Assembly: GCA_963921195.1 (NCBI GenBank)
Contig: OY992540.1
Coordinates: 194,898,692-194,962,691, forward strand
DNA length: 64,000 nucleotides
Direction: 5' to 3'
DNA from: Pegoplata infirma
Taxonomy: Eukaryota; Arthropoda; Insecta; Diptera; Anthomyiidae
Notes under the pieces: model-generated
Told to the model about the DNA's origin: nothing
What the model saw: only the letters and a program-made list of their open reading frames with translations
The model's database searches: none
Position numbers and translations under genes: made by a program
In this document: positions 20,861-30,899 of the stretch, in pieces
Layout of the letters: the number at the start of each line of letters is the position of its first letter
How positions within the stretch are numbered: the stretch's first letter is position 1

Positions 20861-21484
20861 ATTGTTCGTAATAGGTTTTTTGTGATATTTTCATGACTTC
20901 AGCAAGGAAAATGGAAATGTGGACAGAAATGATACCGGGTTAATTCAAGGCTTTGTCTCACCAACTGGTGCTGGTCCTAGCACTGGTCTAAAGGTTGCTA
21001 CCTTGTCGTCCGTCCTCAAGTCTGGTAAGGGTGCTTAGCCTAATATTGGTGTCAAAAAGAAACTTAAGCCATCAAAGGTCAGTCTCAGTCAGAGCAGGGC
21101 TTTGTTTGAAATTAATTAATAAACAAGTCAACGCGATTAATCGAAGCTTTCCGAAAGAGAGATGGCATAGCTATTATGGATGAAAAATTATCATTAAAAA
21201 ACAAGACAAACTTTCGGCAATGCTCGTATTTGACAAACAGGGCGCTGTTTCGGCCTCTTCATCGAAGCCTGCTAAAAGGTTGCTCCCGCCAGACGAGAAA
21301 CCTTTGCTTTAGAGGTTTAAGGTGACCGGCAGCGTCTGGACTTAGACTTTTATTGAGGTGATTTGGCTGCCATCAATAGGGAGAATAGGGATTGTAGTAT
21401 CCCAAGGGTAAAGTGGGGTTTAGTGGCAACTAAATTAAATGAAATCTGCTATAGGCTCCTTGAGAGCATGCCTGATTTTCTCCA
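20861..21484 (+). pseudogene. LINE-A ORF1, 5' half, decayed
   Basis: It opens with the leader scrap 'ttcgtaataggttttttgtgatatttt' and a mutated start region corresponding to the ORF1 start at 22167. Recognisable words are GAGPSTGL-like coding (about 20970), KLKPSK, then a block parallel to 30900-31190: 'gacaaactttcggcaatgc', 'cctttgctttagaggt' and 'attgtagtatcccaaggg'. Several stops are present (for example TTAATTAATAA near 21113). It is cut at 21484 by a MITE exactly inside the codons for MPDFLP. Confidence 0.75.
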
Positions 21485-21486
21485 TA

Positions 21487-22015
21487 CACTCAAAGAATTA
21501 TGTTAGTAATATCAACTGAAAATGTCAGTTAAAATAACTAATTTGTAAGTTGTTTTGGGGTCAAGTTATTTTAACTGACAAAAAACAACTGACTTATGTA
21601 GTAAAAACTACTTACATTTGTAGTCAAAACAACTAAAATGTAGTAAAAATAAAATAATCAATTTATAATTTTTTTTTTCAAAAAATTTAAAAAAAAATTG
21701 AAGACCAAATTTTTTTAAGTTTATTTTTTTTTAAAGTTGTGAAAAATAAAAGACGATTTTTTTTTTTTTGTTTTTTGGAAAAAAAACTTTGAAAATTTCT
21801 CAGAGATAAAAAAAAAAATTAACTACTTTAAATAAATGTTACTACATCACAGTACTATTTTGTTAGTTGTTCAAAAAAACGACTTAAAATAACTAACAGA
21901 AATAGTTGTTTGATATTTTTCATACAAAAACAACTGAGTTTGTAGTTGAAACCAACTAACTACTGTAAAATATACAAATAACTAACATGTAGTAACTTAC
22001 ATAATTTTCTAAGTG
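21487..22015. mobile_element. CACTCA/CACTTA-terminated MITE in LINE-A ORF1
   Basis: Ends CACTCAAAGAATTATGTTAG on the left and CACTTAGAAAATTATGTAAG on the complement of the right. TA flanks both sides (21485-21486 and 22016-22017). The empty site is 'ttttctccctactactgtcaacg' near 31195. The interior repeats AACTA/GTAGTT words such as ACTACTTACATTTGTAGTCA. It shares this vocabulary with the larger element at 62449-63511. Non-autonomous, Tc1/mariner-like by its TA duplication. Confidence 0.88.
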
Positions 22016-22029
22016 TACTACTTTCAACT

Positions 22030-22166
22030 TTCAAAAATAATCGTTTAACTGTTGACAAGTGTGGACGTGTTTTAATTTTACTCCGTGCTATTAATTGAAT
22101 TACTGAAAATGTTCGTAATAGGTATTTTTGTGATATTTTAATTACCACATCAAGGAAAATAAAAAT
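22030..22166 (+). promoter_or_regulatory. LINE-A 5' UTR with probable internal promoter
   Basis: A 137-bp leader directly upstream of an ORF1 start, repeated in part at 17735-17837 and 20861-20900. Conserved words are TGTTGAC(A/T)AGTGTGGACG, 'gtgctattaatt' and TTGTTCGTAATAGG-like. Non-LTR elements carry an internal promoter in this position. No specific core element is proven. Confidence 0.5.
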
Positions 22167-22445
22167 ATGGACACAAATGATACCGATTTAATTCAAGGCT
22201 CTGCCCCACCGACTGGTGCTGGTCCTAGCACTGGTCTTACGGCTGCGACCTTGAAGTCCGGCCTTGATTCTGGTAGGGGTGCTCAGCCCAATATTGGTGG
22301 CAAAAAGAAAAAGAAACTTAAGCCATCAAAGGTCGGGCACAACCAGAGAAGGCTTTGTTTGAAAATAATTAACAGACTAAGCCAACTCGATGGAACGAAG
22401 CTCTCCGAACGTGAGAGGGCGTCGCACAGTGAGACAGCCCTATAG
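22167..22445 (+). pseudogene. LINE-A ORF1 N-terminus, truncated
   Basis: A 92-codon open frame starting with ATG after the LINE-A leader. Residues 1-45 are Gly/Pro/Thr-rich and low-complexity (GSAPPTGAGPSTG); residues 46-58 are a Lys run (KKKKKLKPSK), plausibly for nucleic-acid binding or nuclear entry; residues 59-88 are charged. The family's next segment (parallel to 30900 onward) is missing, so the protein lacks its main domain. The frame ends at TAG shortly before LINE-A similarity stops. Confidence 0.75.
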
Positions 22446-23060
22446 TACTCGCGGCAAAAAATGGTTTTTGGGGTGTCGTCCAATTTGGATGAAATTTTCA
22501 CAGTATATTAACAGATATATGAGTAACAATTCCCTGAAACTTCAGCCTCAGAACTTCATTACTTTTTGGTCTAGAGCAAGTCAAAGTTGAGGTATGCCAA
22601 CGCGCTTGAAATATGTTAGTTCAATATGTAATATTCAAAAGCTTATTAATAACAAAAAATACATAATAAATATAACTTTAAAGTATTTTTTTTAATTAAT
22701 TTAGTTGTTGTAGAATGAGTAGATGAAAAAATAAATTAAAAAAAAAAAACACAAAAAAAATTTCTTAACAGAATTGTGGTGTAAAAATTGAACATTTTGC
22801 ATTTTTAATGGACTAGGAAATATAGAGCAGCCCCTCGCCCTAGGTGCAGACTTATATCAAATGAAAGATTGAAGTCTCAGCTTTCATTTAAAGTAAAGGA
22901 CATATAGCAAAAGTTTGCAAAAGTACGTTAAACATACAAAAAAATACAAAAAATACGCAACGTGCACATTCAGTCGCTATACGTACATATGTTAGCATGC
23001 AATAGCATGTTTACAACTTTTTACTTTTATTTTTTTTTAATTGTTTACAACTATTCACTA
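22446..23060. other. AT-rich spacer, no gene recognised
   Basis: It contains 'ggggtgtcgtccaatttggatgaaattttcac' and an inverted pair around 22855-22890 (TGAAAGATTGAAG..CTTTCATTTAAAG). No coding frame or transposon end supported. Confidence 0.35.
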
Positions 23061-23474
23061 AGGGTATTCATTTCAGCTTTTTTTCGGTTGTAAAAATGAA
23101 AAATTGTAAAAATTTAATTTTTTATTACAACAAGCATATGAAAAAATTTTCCACTTAAAAGTTGCAATTTAAACAACCTATATCCAAGTGTAAAAAATTA
23201 TCAGAGTAAAAAGTTACATTTTTCCAATTATTTAAAGCGTTGCCATTCATTTCAAGTCAAAGAAAAACTACCAACTGTCATTTAAGTTTTTTCTACCTCG
23301 GCAACAAAATTAGTAAAAAGTGTAATTTATAAGTTAATTTGTTCATTCATCGAATAATTTAATTATTTTTGGAAACTTTTTATCATAATTTTTTAAGTAC
23401 CCGTTCACATCAATGAGAGTGGAATCTTGCATTTTTCATTTTTCCACTTTTACATTTTCTGAAATGAATACCCT
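23061..23474. mobile_element. 414-bp MITE with AGGGTATTCATTTCAG ends
   Basis: The left end AGGGTATTCATTTCAG is the exact complement of the right end CTGAAATGAATACCCT. TA flanks both sides (23059-23060 and 23475-23476). Subterminal TTGTAAAAATGAAAAATT-type words on the left mirror TTTTTCATTTTTCCACTTTTACA on the right. Non-coding. Confidence 0.85.
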
Positions 23475-23606
23475 TACTTATTGTTTATTATTATTTTATT
23501 TACATTATTCATTTGATTGATAATTTTTTTGAAGGTCATTGACTTTGTGTTAGATAGTTGTATAACTTTTAATTTAAATTGATAGTGCAAGCTGTTGTTC
23601 TTATAT

Positions 23607-24764
23607 AGGGTTACCAGATTTGAAAAAGGGAAAAGCAGTACATTTGGTCTTAAAAAACAGTACATTTGCATTAAAAACAGTACTTTTTAAAAGTCCTATT
23701 TTATATCAAACTACAATAACTTAGCCCCTTTACCCTGATTTCAAACAGATTTCAGCCAAAACGTGCATAAAAGATTGTTTACAGAACGGGGGAACAATAG
23801 CTATTTTTTTTATCAGTGTTGAAAAGAAACCAAGCTCTAACAAAATTTTTGGAAAATATTTTCTTTAAAATATTTTATAAATTTTCCCACAATTTAGTAA
23901 AATTTAACTAAAATTTTGAAAATTTCCTTGACATAATTAACAACCAATTATTTCATCATATTTATCTTCTTAGAATTGTTTAAGTTTTTTCCTCAGGTTT
24001 AGCAAATTTTTTGCACTTTGAGGAAAATTATTTTTTCAAAAAACTGTTTTAAAAATGGCGAAATTTCAAAAACTAAGCCAGAAAGAGCAAAATAGTGTTC
24101 ATTTCTGGTTCTAAGAATCTCCAAAGGATCTCCGGTCCTCTTCCAAAGTGTAGCTCCTCAATTTGAATGTAAAAATTTGAACATTCCCCAAAATTTTAAA
24201 ATGCACATTTTTCAGCAAATATTGCCGAAAAAATACCCTTTTGGATCCTTAAATTCCTGTATCTTAAAACTAAGCAAGGTATAGCGAAAAGGATAAAAAT
24301 GTTGGATCAAAATCTACGACGATCCTTAATAAACCGAACTGGAACTGGGCCTAAGGTGGTCTGGATCGGAACTTCAAATGAAATTTACTCAATAAAATAC
24401 TTTTTTTTTTTCCTTTTTCTAGTTTTTTCTTATTTTTTAGAAAAATTTAATGGATGCAATGGAGCTAAATCATCATTTAATAGAGTTAAGCTCCCCATTT
24501 TTAAAATAATTTCTTTTTGAGTGTGGTACAAAATTTAATTGCTTTTAGCTCCTTTTTAAAAAATTGAATAAAACTTTTTCAAATATGAAACATTTTCCGA
24601 AAAATATTACATTAGGCGATGAATATAAACAGTACAAAAACAGTACAAAAACAGTACACGCTTTAAAAAAACAGTACTTTTGCGTACTGTTTTAGGTGGT
24701 GTGCATAAACCTTTTTAAAGAAAACAGTACATGTACTGTTTAAAACAGTACGAATGGCAACCCT
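23607..24764. mobile_element. hAT-like element with TAGGGTTRCCA ends and CAGTAC repeats
   Basis: The left end TAGGGTTACCAGA and the complement of the right end TAGGGTTGCCATT form an 11-bp imperfect inverted repeat. Both subterminal regions carry repeated CAGTAC(A/T) motifs (four on the left around 23635-23685, about eight on the right around 24630-24750). Ends and design fit hAT elements, but no 8-bp duplication survives (TTCTTATA against TGCGTATC). The interior lacks coding capacity. Confidence 0.65.
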
Positions 24765-24815
24765 ATGCGTATCTAAGTTGTGTTATGCTCACTTTCTAAT
24801 GTGGTTAGTTTAATT

Positions 24816-25996
24816 CAATGGTTCCCAACCTTTTTTGCGTCTTGCCCCACTTTTAAGTTAAACAAGTAAAAAAGTTAAATTCGACTTGGCCGAATTTATG
24901 AATACCCTCCACAATGCCCATTTTAAGTGATAATAAATTTTCTAACGTAAAAAAAATAACTGTTTTGTTTAGAAATATTTTATTTTGTTTAAAAAAAATT
25001 TTTTTTAGTAATTTTTGAAAAAAAAAAAATTATTTACTAATTTTTTATTTTGAGTGTAAAATTTTTTTTGAGTGTAAATTTTTTTTCGAGTGTATTTTTT
25101 TTTTTTTGTTTTGGTATAAAAATATTTTTGAGGGACAAAAATACGTTGTAAAATATTTTTGTGACTTACCAATGTTTTTAAAACAGGTTTAACGGGTTTT
25201 CAACACGTGAATTTTAGGTGAAGCTAATCTAAAATTCACGGTTTTGCTAATAACTTTTGAACCACTAGACAGATTTGGCTGAAATTCAATACGAACGAGG
25301 CTGGAGGAACGAAAAAGATATATGCCAAGCTTCAGCATCCTCAGAATTTGCTTTTCGAAAGTTATAGTGCTTTTTATCTCAAAAATTCACGAAAAACCCT
25401 TGCCGAAATTCAGTCTTTTGCTCATAACTTTTGAACCACTTGACCGATTTCGCTGGATTGCAATACCAACCTGACCAGGTAAATGCCCAACATATATGCC
25501 AAACTTCAGGAGCCTCCGTTAAGTCTTTCAAAAGTTAGCGTGTTTTCAACAGACAGACGGACGGACGGTCGGACGGACGGACATCGCTAGATCGTCTTAA
25601 AATCGATCGAGGATCATGAATATATACTTTATGGGGTCCTAGACCAATATTTCGAGGTGTTAAAAACGGAATGACAAACTTATATATACCCTCTATCACT
25701 AGAGTGGGGGGTATAAAAAATACAATGTCCCTCCCTACACTCAATAAAAATTTGTTAATTTTTCAAAGTTGCCTTAAAATTCAACATTTTCTTGTGGTTA
25801 AGCGAATTTTTTGATAAAATCATCTTTTTAACTAAATTTTAAGAAAAAGCTTTCAACAATCAACTAAATAATTTAACTAAAATAAGATTTTTTTAGTTTA
25901 TTTGATAAAAAAACAACTTAAAAATTTGCTTGTTGCCCCCCTGAAGCATTCAAATTGCCCCCCAGTGGGGCGAGAATCAAAGGTTGGGAACCATTG
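24816..25996. mobile_element. hAT MITE with CAATGGTTCCCAACC ends, copy 1
   Basis: The terminal inverted repeat CAATGGTTCCCAACCTTT is exact at both ends, followed by 'cgccccac' motifs. Flanking octamers GTTTAATT (24808-24815) and GTTAAATT (25997-26004) match at 7 of 8 bases. CAATGGTTCCCAACC-type ends are common in hAT elements. A GTCY-B element is nested at 24860-25720. Copy 2 at 51482-51806 lacks that nested insertion and gives the original size, about 325 bp. Confidence 0.88.
24860..25720 (+). mobile_element. GTCY-B repeat element, forward, nested in hAT MITE
   Basis: Start AAACAAGTAAAAAAGTTAAA then 'ttcgacttggccgaattta' and 'taccctccacaatg'. Next come TTGAGTGTAAATTTTTTT-type repeats, two 'aacttttgaaccact.gacagattt' modules, a (GACG)n tract at about 25553-25583 and 'catcgctagatcg'. 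It ends 'taccctctatcactagagtggggggtata'. The GACG/GTCY microsatellite and terminal CCCTC dyads link it to the DINE-1/mini-me type. Confidence 0.8.
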
Positions 25997-26053
25997 GTTA
26001 AATTGTTTTATATTGAATTTAGTTGTTGCATTATTTATTGGGTTAAGTAATAA

Positions 26054-27506
26054 CATGGCTGCCAGACTTGGGGATTTATCCCCAAAGTTGGGGATTTCAT
26101 GCTAGAAAAAAGGACAACAAATCTCATTTGGGGATTTGGGATTTTTATGGGGATTTCCAAAATTATTTTGGGGATATTCGAAATTAAATCTATATAATAC
26201 AAGAAGCTAAATTAAATAAAATCAACGGTTTTTAAAAATAGTTTTAGTGTTAACCACTCTTTACTAAGAGATTACGAAGCTCATTCAGCAAAATTTGCAT
26301 TTTTCGGCTGTTAAATTTATATAAAAATTGCCAAACACCGTTTATTTACGCGTTTGGGGATTTTTGGGGATTTTTTAAATTGCTAAATCTACGAAGTAAA
26401 GTTATAAAATTTCAACTACACAGAAAAAAATAAAAATGAATTTCAATTACGAAATTCGTTGATTCAATTAAAAAATTAATTGATTTCGGACGTATCACGA
26501 AAATGCGCATATTAATTACTCATTTTGTTTGAAAATAGTTTTAAAACTTAATTAAATTGTTAATTGAATCAATTAAAGTTTTAATTGAAAATAAAATGAA
26601 AAACCAATTAAAATTGTAATTAAATAAACTAAAAAAAAAATTATATAAAATTGAAAATCAATAATATAGATTTATTGATTCACATAAAATGTTTAATTGA
26701 AAAAAGACCAAAACTCAATTTAATTTTAAAAGTTAAACTTCAAAAAATGCCCTAAAATAAATAAACATAGAATTTTATTGTTTTATATTATTAAGAATTT
26801 TTTTTTCTTTATTAATTATAAACAGTTGGTATAGTTTTGCATAGAAACATTATAGTAGTATTTTAAAATATCAATAACTATTTAAAATTACATTTTCATT
26901 TTTAAATCTTGTTATTGCATGCATTTTTGTCGCTTTAGTAAAGTTGAAACAAAAAAAAAAATGTATTATATTTCAATATGCAAAACACAGGGCAAATGCC
27001 TCATATTATTTTTTTTTTGTTTCAACTGTACACATTTCATTAGCAAAACACTTTATCCGCAACGACCACTCGCCTTAAAGAAAACAATGAAACTAAATTT
27101 TTTTGGTGGCTGCTACCACCAAAATATACAAAACATTAGTTTTAAATTTTTTTTTTTTGTTTTTTGCATTTTTATTTTTTTATTGGCTACTAACACTAAT
27201 GCATACAAAACCGGTTTCGTTTGTTTATTTTATTTTTGTTTTCAGTAAAGTTAAGAATTCAATTAAAACATTAATTGAAACAATTAAAATATTTAATTGA
27301 AGTTAAATTTAATATCAAATCCATTTTTAATTAAAAAAAAAAATTACGATATTATTTTCTGTGTAATAAATTTTTTTTTTTTTTTTTAAATTAAGAAAAA
27401 TTTTTTGTGTAATTAAAAAAACGATTCTTTTTTTATTGTTTGGGGATTTTTGGGGATATTTTTTTATATTTTTGGGGACAACGAAAAAAAGTACCTGGCA
27501 ACGCTG
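26054..27506. mobile_element. hAT-type element with exact AGTAATAA duplication
   Basis: AGTAATAA occurs at 26046-26053 and 27507-27514. The ends are CATGGCTGCCAGACTTGGGG on the left and CAGCGTTGCCAGGTACTTTT on the complement of the right; subterminal GGGGATTTxxGGGGAT words repeat on both sides. An exact 8-bp duplication plus CAGNGTTGCCAG-like ends fits hAT. A 945-bp CACAGA MITE (26419-27363) is nested within, so the original element was about 510 bp. Confidence 0.9.
26419..27363. mobile_element. CACAGAAAA MITE nested in hAT element
   Basis: Left end CACAGAAAAAAATAAAAATG; complement of the right end CACAGAAAATAATATCGTAA. TA stands on both sides (26417-26418 and 27364-27365). AATTAATTGA/TCAATTAA words crowd the first 300 and last 100 bases. 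The 109-codon frame at 26919-27248 lies in its centre; it is AT-rich and Phe-rich and I see no protein family in it. Confidence 0.8.
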
Positions 27507-27756
27507 AGTAATAATGAGTGTTCTTGTAATGATCTCTTTTGATAAGAGATTAGCATTTCTCTAACATATTTTATATTTTATTTTGTGCTCACAAACTTTT
27601 TAAAAACAAACTGTAAAATACTATATCATTGTTGTTGTTTTAAATAGTATTGATCAACAAACGGTCAATTGCAATTATATGTTTAATTCACAATCTATTT
27701 GAGAGTGCAAGTTTATACAAGTTTATATAAAGTGTTAAAAAAAAATTTACAAGTTC

Positions 27757-28344
27757 ATGGATAATTCAACAATTTCTTATAGCGCAATTTCTGATATTTG
27801 GATCGATAGCAATAAAGATATTGATGTTGTTGTTGCTGTCATATCAACAAATTTCAATGAAATGTCAGACTTAATTATTAAAAAATTTCGTGATTTTTTA
27901 ATAAAATATTTCATACCAAAATTTAAATCCAAATGGAACAAATCTGGGCGCATAAAAAGTAAATTTTTGGCTGATAATGAAAAATGGCTTGCACAGCTTT
28001 ACACCATACGTAAAGAAACTTTGGATGATAAACAACCAAGCACTTCGCATTCCGTTAAGCGTGGACGACCTGTAAAAGCTTTCGAAGAAAGCCAAGAAAG
28101 ATCTAAGAGAAGTAAAATATCTCAATTTTGTGAAAGTTTTCCAAAAGACTTGATGGTGTCTGCTGCTAAAAAATATGAAAAGAGTGAACAATTCAAATCA
28201 TTTACACCAGAGAAAGCACTTAGCCTTATAATTGATGCTTCATTATCAAGACACCAATATGATGTTTTAAGAAGCTCTGCAAAAGAAATTGGTTGTGATA
28301 TATTCCCACACTATAGCAAAATATTAGAAGTTAAAAGAACATGA
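27757..28344 (+). CDS. Unassigned 195-residue ORF, probably transposon-derived
   Basis: The longest frame here that is not a recognisable LINE part. Residues 1-50 are acidic to neutral. Residues 55-80 are basic (KSKWNKSGRIKSKF). Residues 99-118 hold SVKRGRPVKAF, an AT-hook-like RGRP core, then a bipartite basic run (RSKRSKIS). The C-terminal third (FTPEKALSLIIDASLSRHQY then SSAKEIGCDIFPHYSKILE) looks like a conserved segment. It stops at TGA. Downstream frames continue with HSRKNSRISTNEDVMHYL and SSDPYINSF before further stops, suggesting that a longer protein is truncated. I associate this pattern with uncharacterised mobile-element proteins of invertebrates, but from memory only. The start is the first in-frame ATG; no TATA box or splice sites supported. 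Confidence 0.55.
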   Translation: MDNSTISYSAISDIWIDSNKDIDVVVAVISTNFNEMSDLIIKKFRDFLIKYFIPKFKSKWNKSGRIKSKFLADNEKWLAQLYTIRKETLDDKQPSTSHSVKRGRPVKAFEESQERSKRSKISQFCESFPKDLMVSAAKKYEKSEQFKSFTPEKALSLIIDASLSRHQYDVLRSSAKEIGCDIFPHYSKILEVKRT

Positions 28345-28530
28345 ATAAGGAGTATAGAAACTGTAGGCTATTCCATTCTCGTAAAAATTCACGTATTTCT
28401 ACGAATGAAGATGTAATGCACTATTTGTAAATATCATCAGATCCTTATATTAATTCATTTAGAATGAGAATGAAATTGAAAAAATTTGAATACCATGATG
28501 ATATTAAAAAATTATTGATAGAATGAAAAA
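28345..28530 (+). pseudogene. Broken continuation of the 195-residue ORF
   Basis: Immediately after the TGA, a shifted frame reads NKEYRNCRLFHSRKNSRIST then NEDVMHYL, a stop at about 28427, and then in the same frame ISSDPYINSFRMRMKLKKFE. Composition and charge resemble the upstream ORF. The simplest reading is one longer coding region broken by a frameshift and a nonsense change. Confidence 0.4.
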
Positions 28531-28554
28531 AAAAAAATTGTTCTTTTTTATTGC

Positions 28555-28900
28555 ATTTCAATGGGAGGTGGGCGTAATAGTGGGCGTGTTATTGTAATTT
28601 TTGCATGAAACATTTTAAATGATATAAATTACAGTAACATCAAATTTGAAGGTTGTACCTAAAATATTTTAGAAAATATGGCAATTTTATATTGAGGTTG
28701 TATGGGACGTTTAAGAGTCCCCGCAGAACAATGTCGGTGACGTTTTTTTCATACAAATTTGGCAAGAAAAAACGATCGACCGAAAACCGCTTGATTAAAA
28801 TCAATTTTATTTTTGTGTCAGTTTCTCTCTCTGTTTTAATTTTTGATATGAAAATGTTGCCACAATTTTATAAATTTTCGATTATTTTCGATAAAGTAAA
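28555..28900. repeat. ~160-bp repeat with GGGAGGTGGGCGTAA, left part
   Basis: A block beginning ATGGGAGGTGGGCGTAATAG, then 'taacatcaaatttgaaggttgtacctaaaata' and 'atatggcaatttta', is homologous to 30598-30800. The two parts flank LINE-C. The ORF at 28653-28913 lies in this repeat and in AT-rich DNA, and I do not consider it a gene. Confidence 0.65.
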
Positions 28901-29072
28901 CAAAAAAATGTGATCTCTAAAAAAAAAAATATTTAAAATTCTAGAAAAACACAAAAAAACGAAACAATATAAGAAAATCAAGTTGATAATAAAAAAAACA
29001 ATAACATTTCGAAAAAGTGAAAAATAGTGTAAATATCAACGCCTGACTGAATTTCCCGCTGCCGCCTTTGTT

Positions 29073-29670
29073 TTGCGCCTATACGGGTTTGTTTTGTGCG
29101 GGGTCTCTAAGGTCGAGATAAACGGAGTTAGAATTCCTTTATCAAACCAAGCGAAATTTTTAGGAATCATTTTAGACAGTAAACTGTCATGGAAACAAAA
29201 CACCGAAGAAAGGGTCAAGAAGGCATACAACGCCTTCTACGCATGCAACAAAATGTTTGGCGCAACTTGGGGACTGGAACCAAAGATCACTTACTGGATT
29301 TATACTTCTGTAGTAAGACCAATCTTACTGTATGGTGTTATGGTCTAATGTGACGCACTTAAAATTTCAGAGAATTCAACGTCTCATGGGTTTATGCATC
29401 ACAGGCGCTCTGAGAACAACATCAGCTGAATCTATTGACACGCTACTGCACCTGATACCAATTGACATCTTTGCAAAGAGGGAGGCTTATAAGTCCTGCC
29501 TTCGTCTCAAAGAGTCAAATTTATTCAGGCAACGCAATTTTGGACACAGTAACATGGACAATTTAAATGATATTGCCACCGATTACAGAGTGCCCAAACT
29601 TATTTTCGACCGGAAATATGACGTAGAATTTCCGACTCGAGAATTTTGGTCAAACTGGCAAAACCCCCAA
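29073..29670 (+). pseudogene. LINE-C reverse transcriptase C-terminal part
   Basis: Frame 1 (29073-29348) reads VEINGVRIPLSNQAKFLGII then LDSKLSW, RVKKAYNAFYACNKMFG and YWIYTSVVRPILLYGVMV. These are the post-YADD K-x-LG-x-x-x-D…L.W and VVRP..LYG motifs. A frameshift at about 29342-29347 moves the reading to 29332-29673, which has RIQRLMGLCITGALRTT and DTLLHLIPIDIFAKREA. A second shift near 29665 leads into RNase H. Two frameshifts in 600 bp make it non-functional. Confidence 0.85.
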
Positions 29671-30518
29671 TGAACGCTATTAACATATTCACAGACGGCT
29701 CCAAACAATCCATGGGAGTCGGTGCAGGTTTTTCAACGAGTTTGCGAGATTTAGAGAAGACTTTTATCCTTCCATTGGACTCTAGAATTTTCCAGGCCGA
29801 AATAGTTGCCATAAGCAGGGCAGCTTTACAGTTCGGTGATGAGACAAACAGAGAATTTAACATTTATGTTGACAGCCAAGCTGCTCTAAAAGCTCTTAAA
29901 AGCTTTTATATCAAGTCGAAAGTAGTTTTCGAATGCTTCGAGAACTTACAAAGTTTAGGGAGTATGAACAAGGTGAAACTAATATGGGAACCAGGTCACA
30001 TATGTATTCAAGGAAACGAGAGAGCGGACGAGCTCGCGAAACAAGGTGCTGATGGTATTGGTATTTCTGTGCATATTGATCCACCAATCCAGCACTTCAG
30101 AACGCTACGCGACATTCAAAACACTGCAATGGCTAATAGAAAGTGGAGAGAGTTAACAACGAGTGCGATCAGTAGAAGATTGTGGGCATGCTACAATCTA
30201 AGAAAAACTGAATACTTACTCTCACTCACTAGATGGAACTGCCGTGTACTTACTGGAGTGATCGCCGGGCACTGCCTAATAGGTTATCATAGAAAGAAGA
30301 TGGGACTTATTTCTGATGCAAGCTGTAGAAGGTGCGATGAACCTAACACTGAAGAAACGGTCGAACATATTCTTTGCCAATGTCCTGCTTTGGCCAGAAC
30401 CCGACTGCACATTTTAGGCAGACATGACTTCGAGAGCTTGGAAACGGTTTCGAATGTCGACCTAAGGCAAATAGTACAATTCACGATGAGGACAAACGCG
30501 TTCTATCAGCGTCGCTGA
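29646..30518 (+). pseudogene. LINE-C RNase H and zinc-knuckle domain (290 codons open)
   Basis: Type I RNase H with all catalytic positions: Asp in FTDGSKQ (residues 15-21), Glu in QAEIVAIS (about 50-57), Asp in VDSQAALKAL (about 75-84), and His/Asp in WEPGHICIQGNERADELAKQ (about 115-134). The C-terminal third has TGVIAGHCLIGYHRKKMGL and a Cys/His cluster CRRC…EHILCQCP (about 232-256), the knuckle of I/LOA/R1-group LINEs. The domain is intact, but upstream frameshifts detach it from the RT. The first Met is only an in-frame position, not a true start. Confidence 0.88.
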
Positions 30519-30597
30519 GGAATTATTGTGGTTTCGCTATGGACCATCCGGTCTATGTGAGGAGTCTTTGACTCCGCCACCTCTAACCTAACCTATG

Positions 30598-30840
30598 GGT
30601 GGTGGGTGTAAAAGTGGGCCAAAGTTCAAAATTTTTTTCCGATAATGTTTGTAACAATATAACATTCAAGTATACCAAAATTGAAAGTTATACCTAAAGT
30701 ATTACGGACAATACGGCATTTTACAAATTTCGATTGTATGGGAGGTGGGCGTAAAAGTGGGCGAATTTTCTTTTTTTTTTAAACTGAAATTGTCTCAAAA
30801 ATAACCTGTGCAAAATTTCAGAGCTCTACAATGACTCCTT
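30598..30840. repeat. ~160-bp repeat with GGGAGGTGGGCGTAA, right part
   Basis: GGGTGGTGGGTGTAAAAGTG, 'caagtataccaaaattgaaagttatacctaaagtatta' and 'gtatgggaggtgggcgtaaaag' continue the repeat that starts at 28555. Between about 30596 and 30744 one unit of about 150 bp is complete and the next begins. Confidence 0.65.
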
Positions 30841-30899
30841 GTATTTAATGCCGGCGTTGTCTCACTGTGCGTCGCTATCATGGGCGAAAGGAGTCATTG

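Larger units (their letters stand above)
29050..30597 (+). mobile_element. LINE-C, 3' half of an RNase H-carrying non-LTR element
   Basis: Readable from the RT C-terminal part through RNase H and zinc knuckle to a 3' UTR ending 'ctctaacctaaccta'. It is distinct from LINE-A in sequence but has the same domain order and the same CCTAA-rich 3' end. It is 5' truncated: nothing of ORF1, endonuclease or the RT active site is present. Flanking sequence on both sides belongs to the GGGAGGTGGGCG repeat, showing insertion into that repeat. Confidence 0.85.

Noticed and set aside
26919..27248. 109-codon Phe-rich ORF in the nested MITE
   Set aside because: Composition follows the AT-rich DNA, a second overlapping frame is just as open, and no motif is visible.
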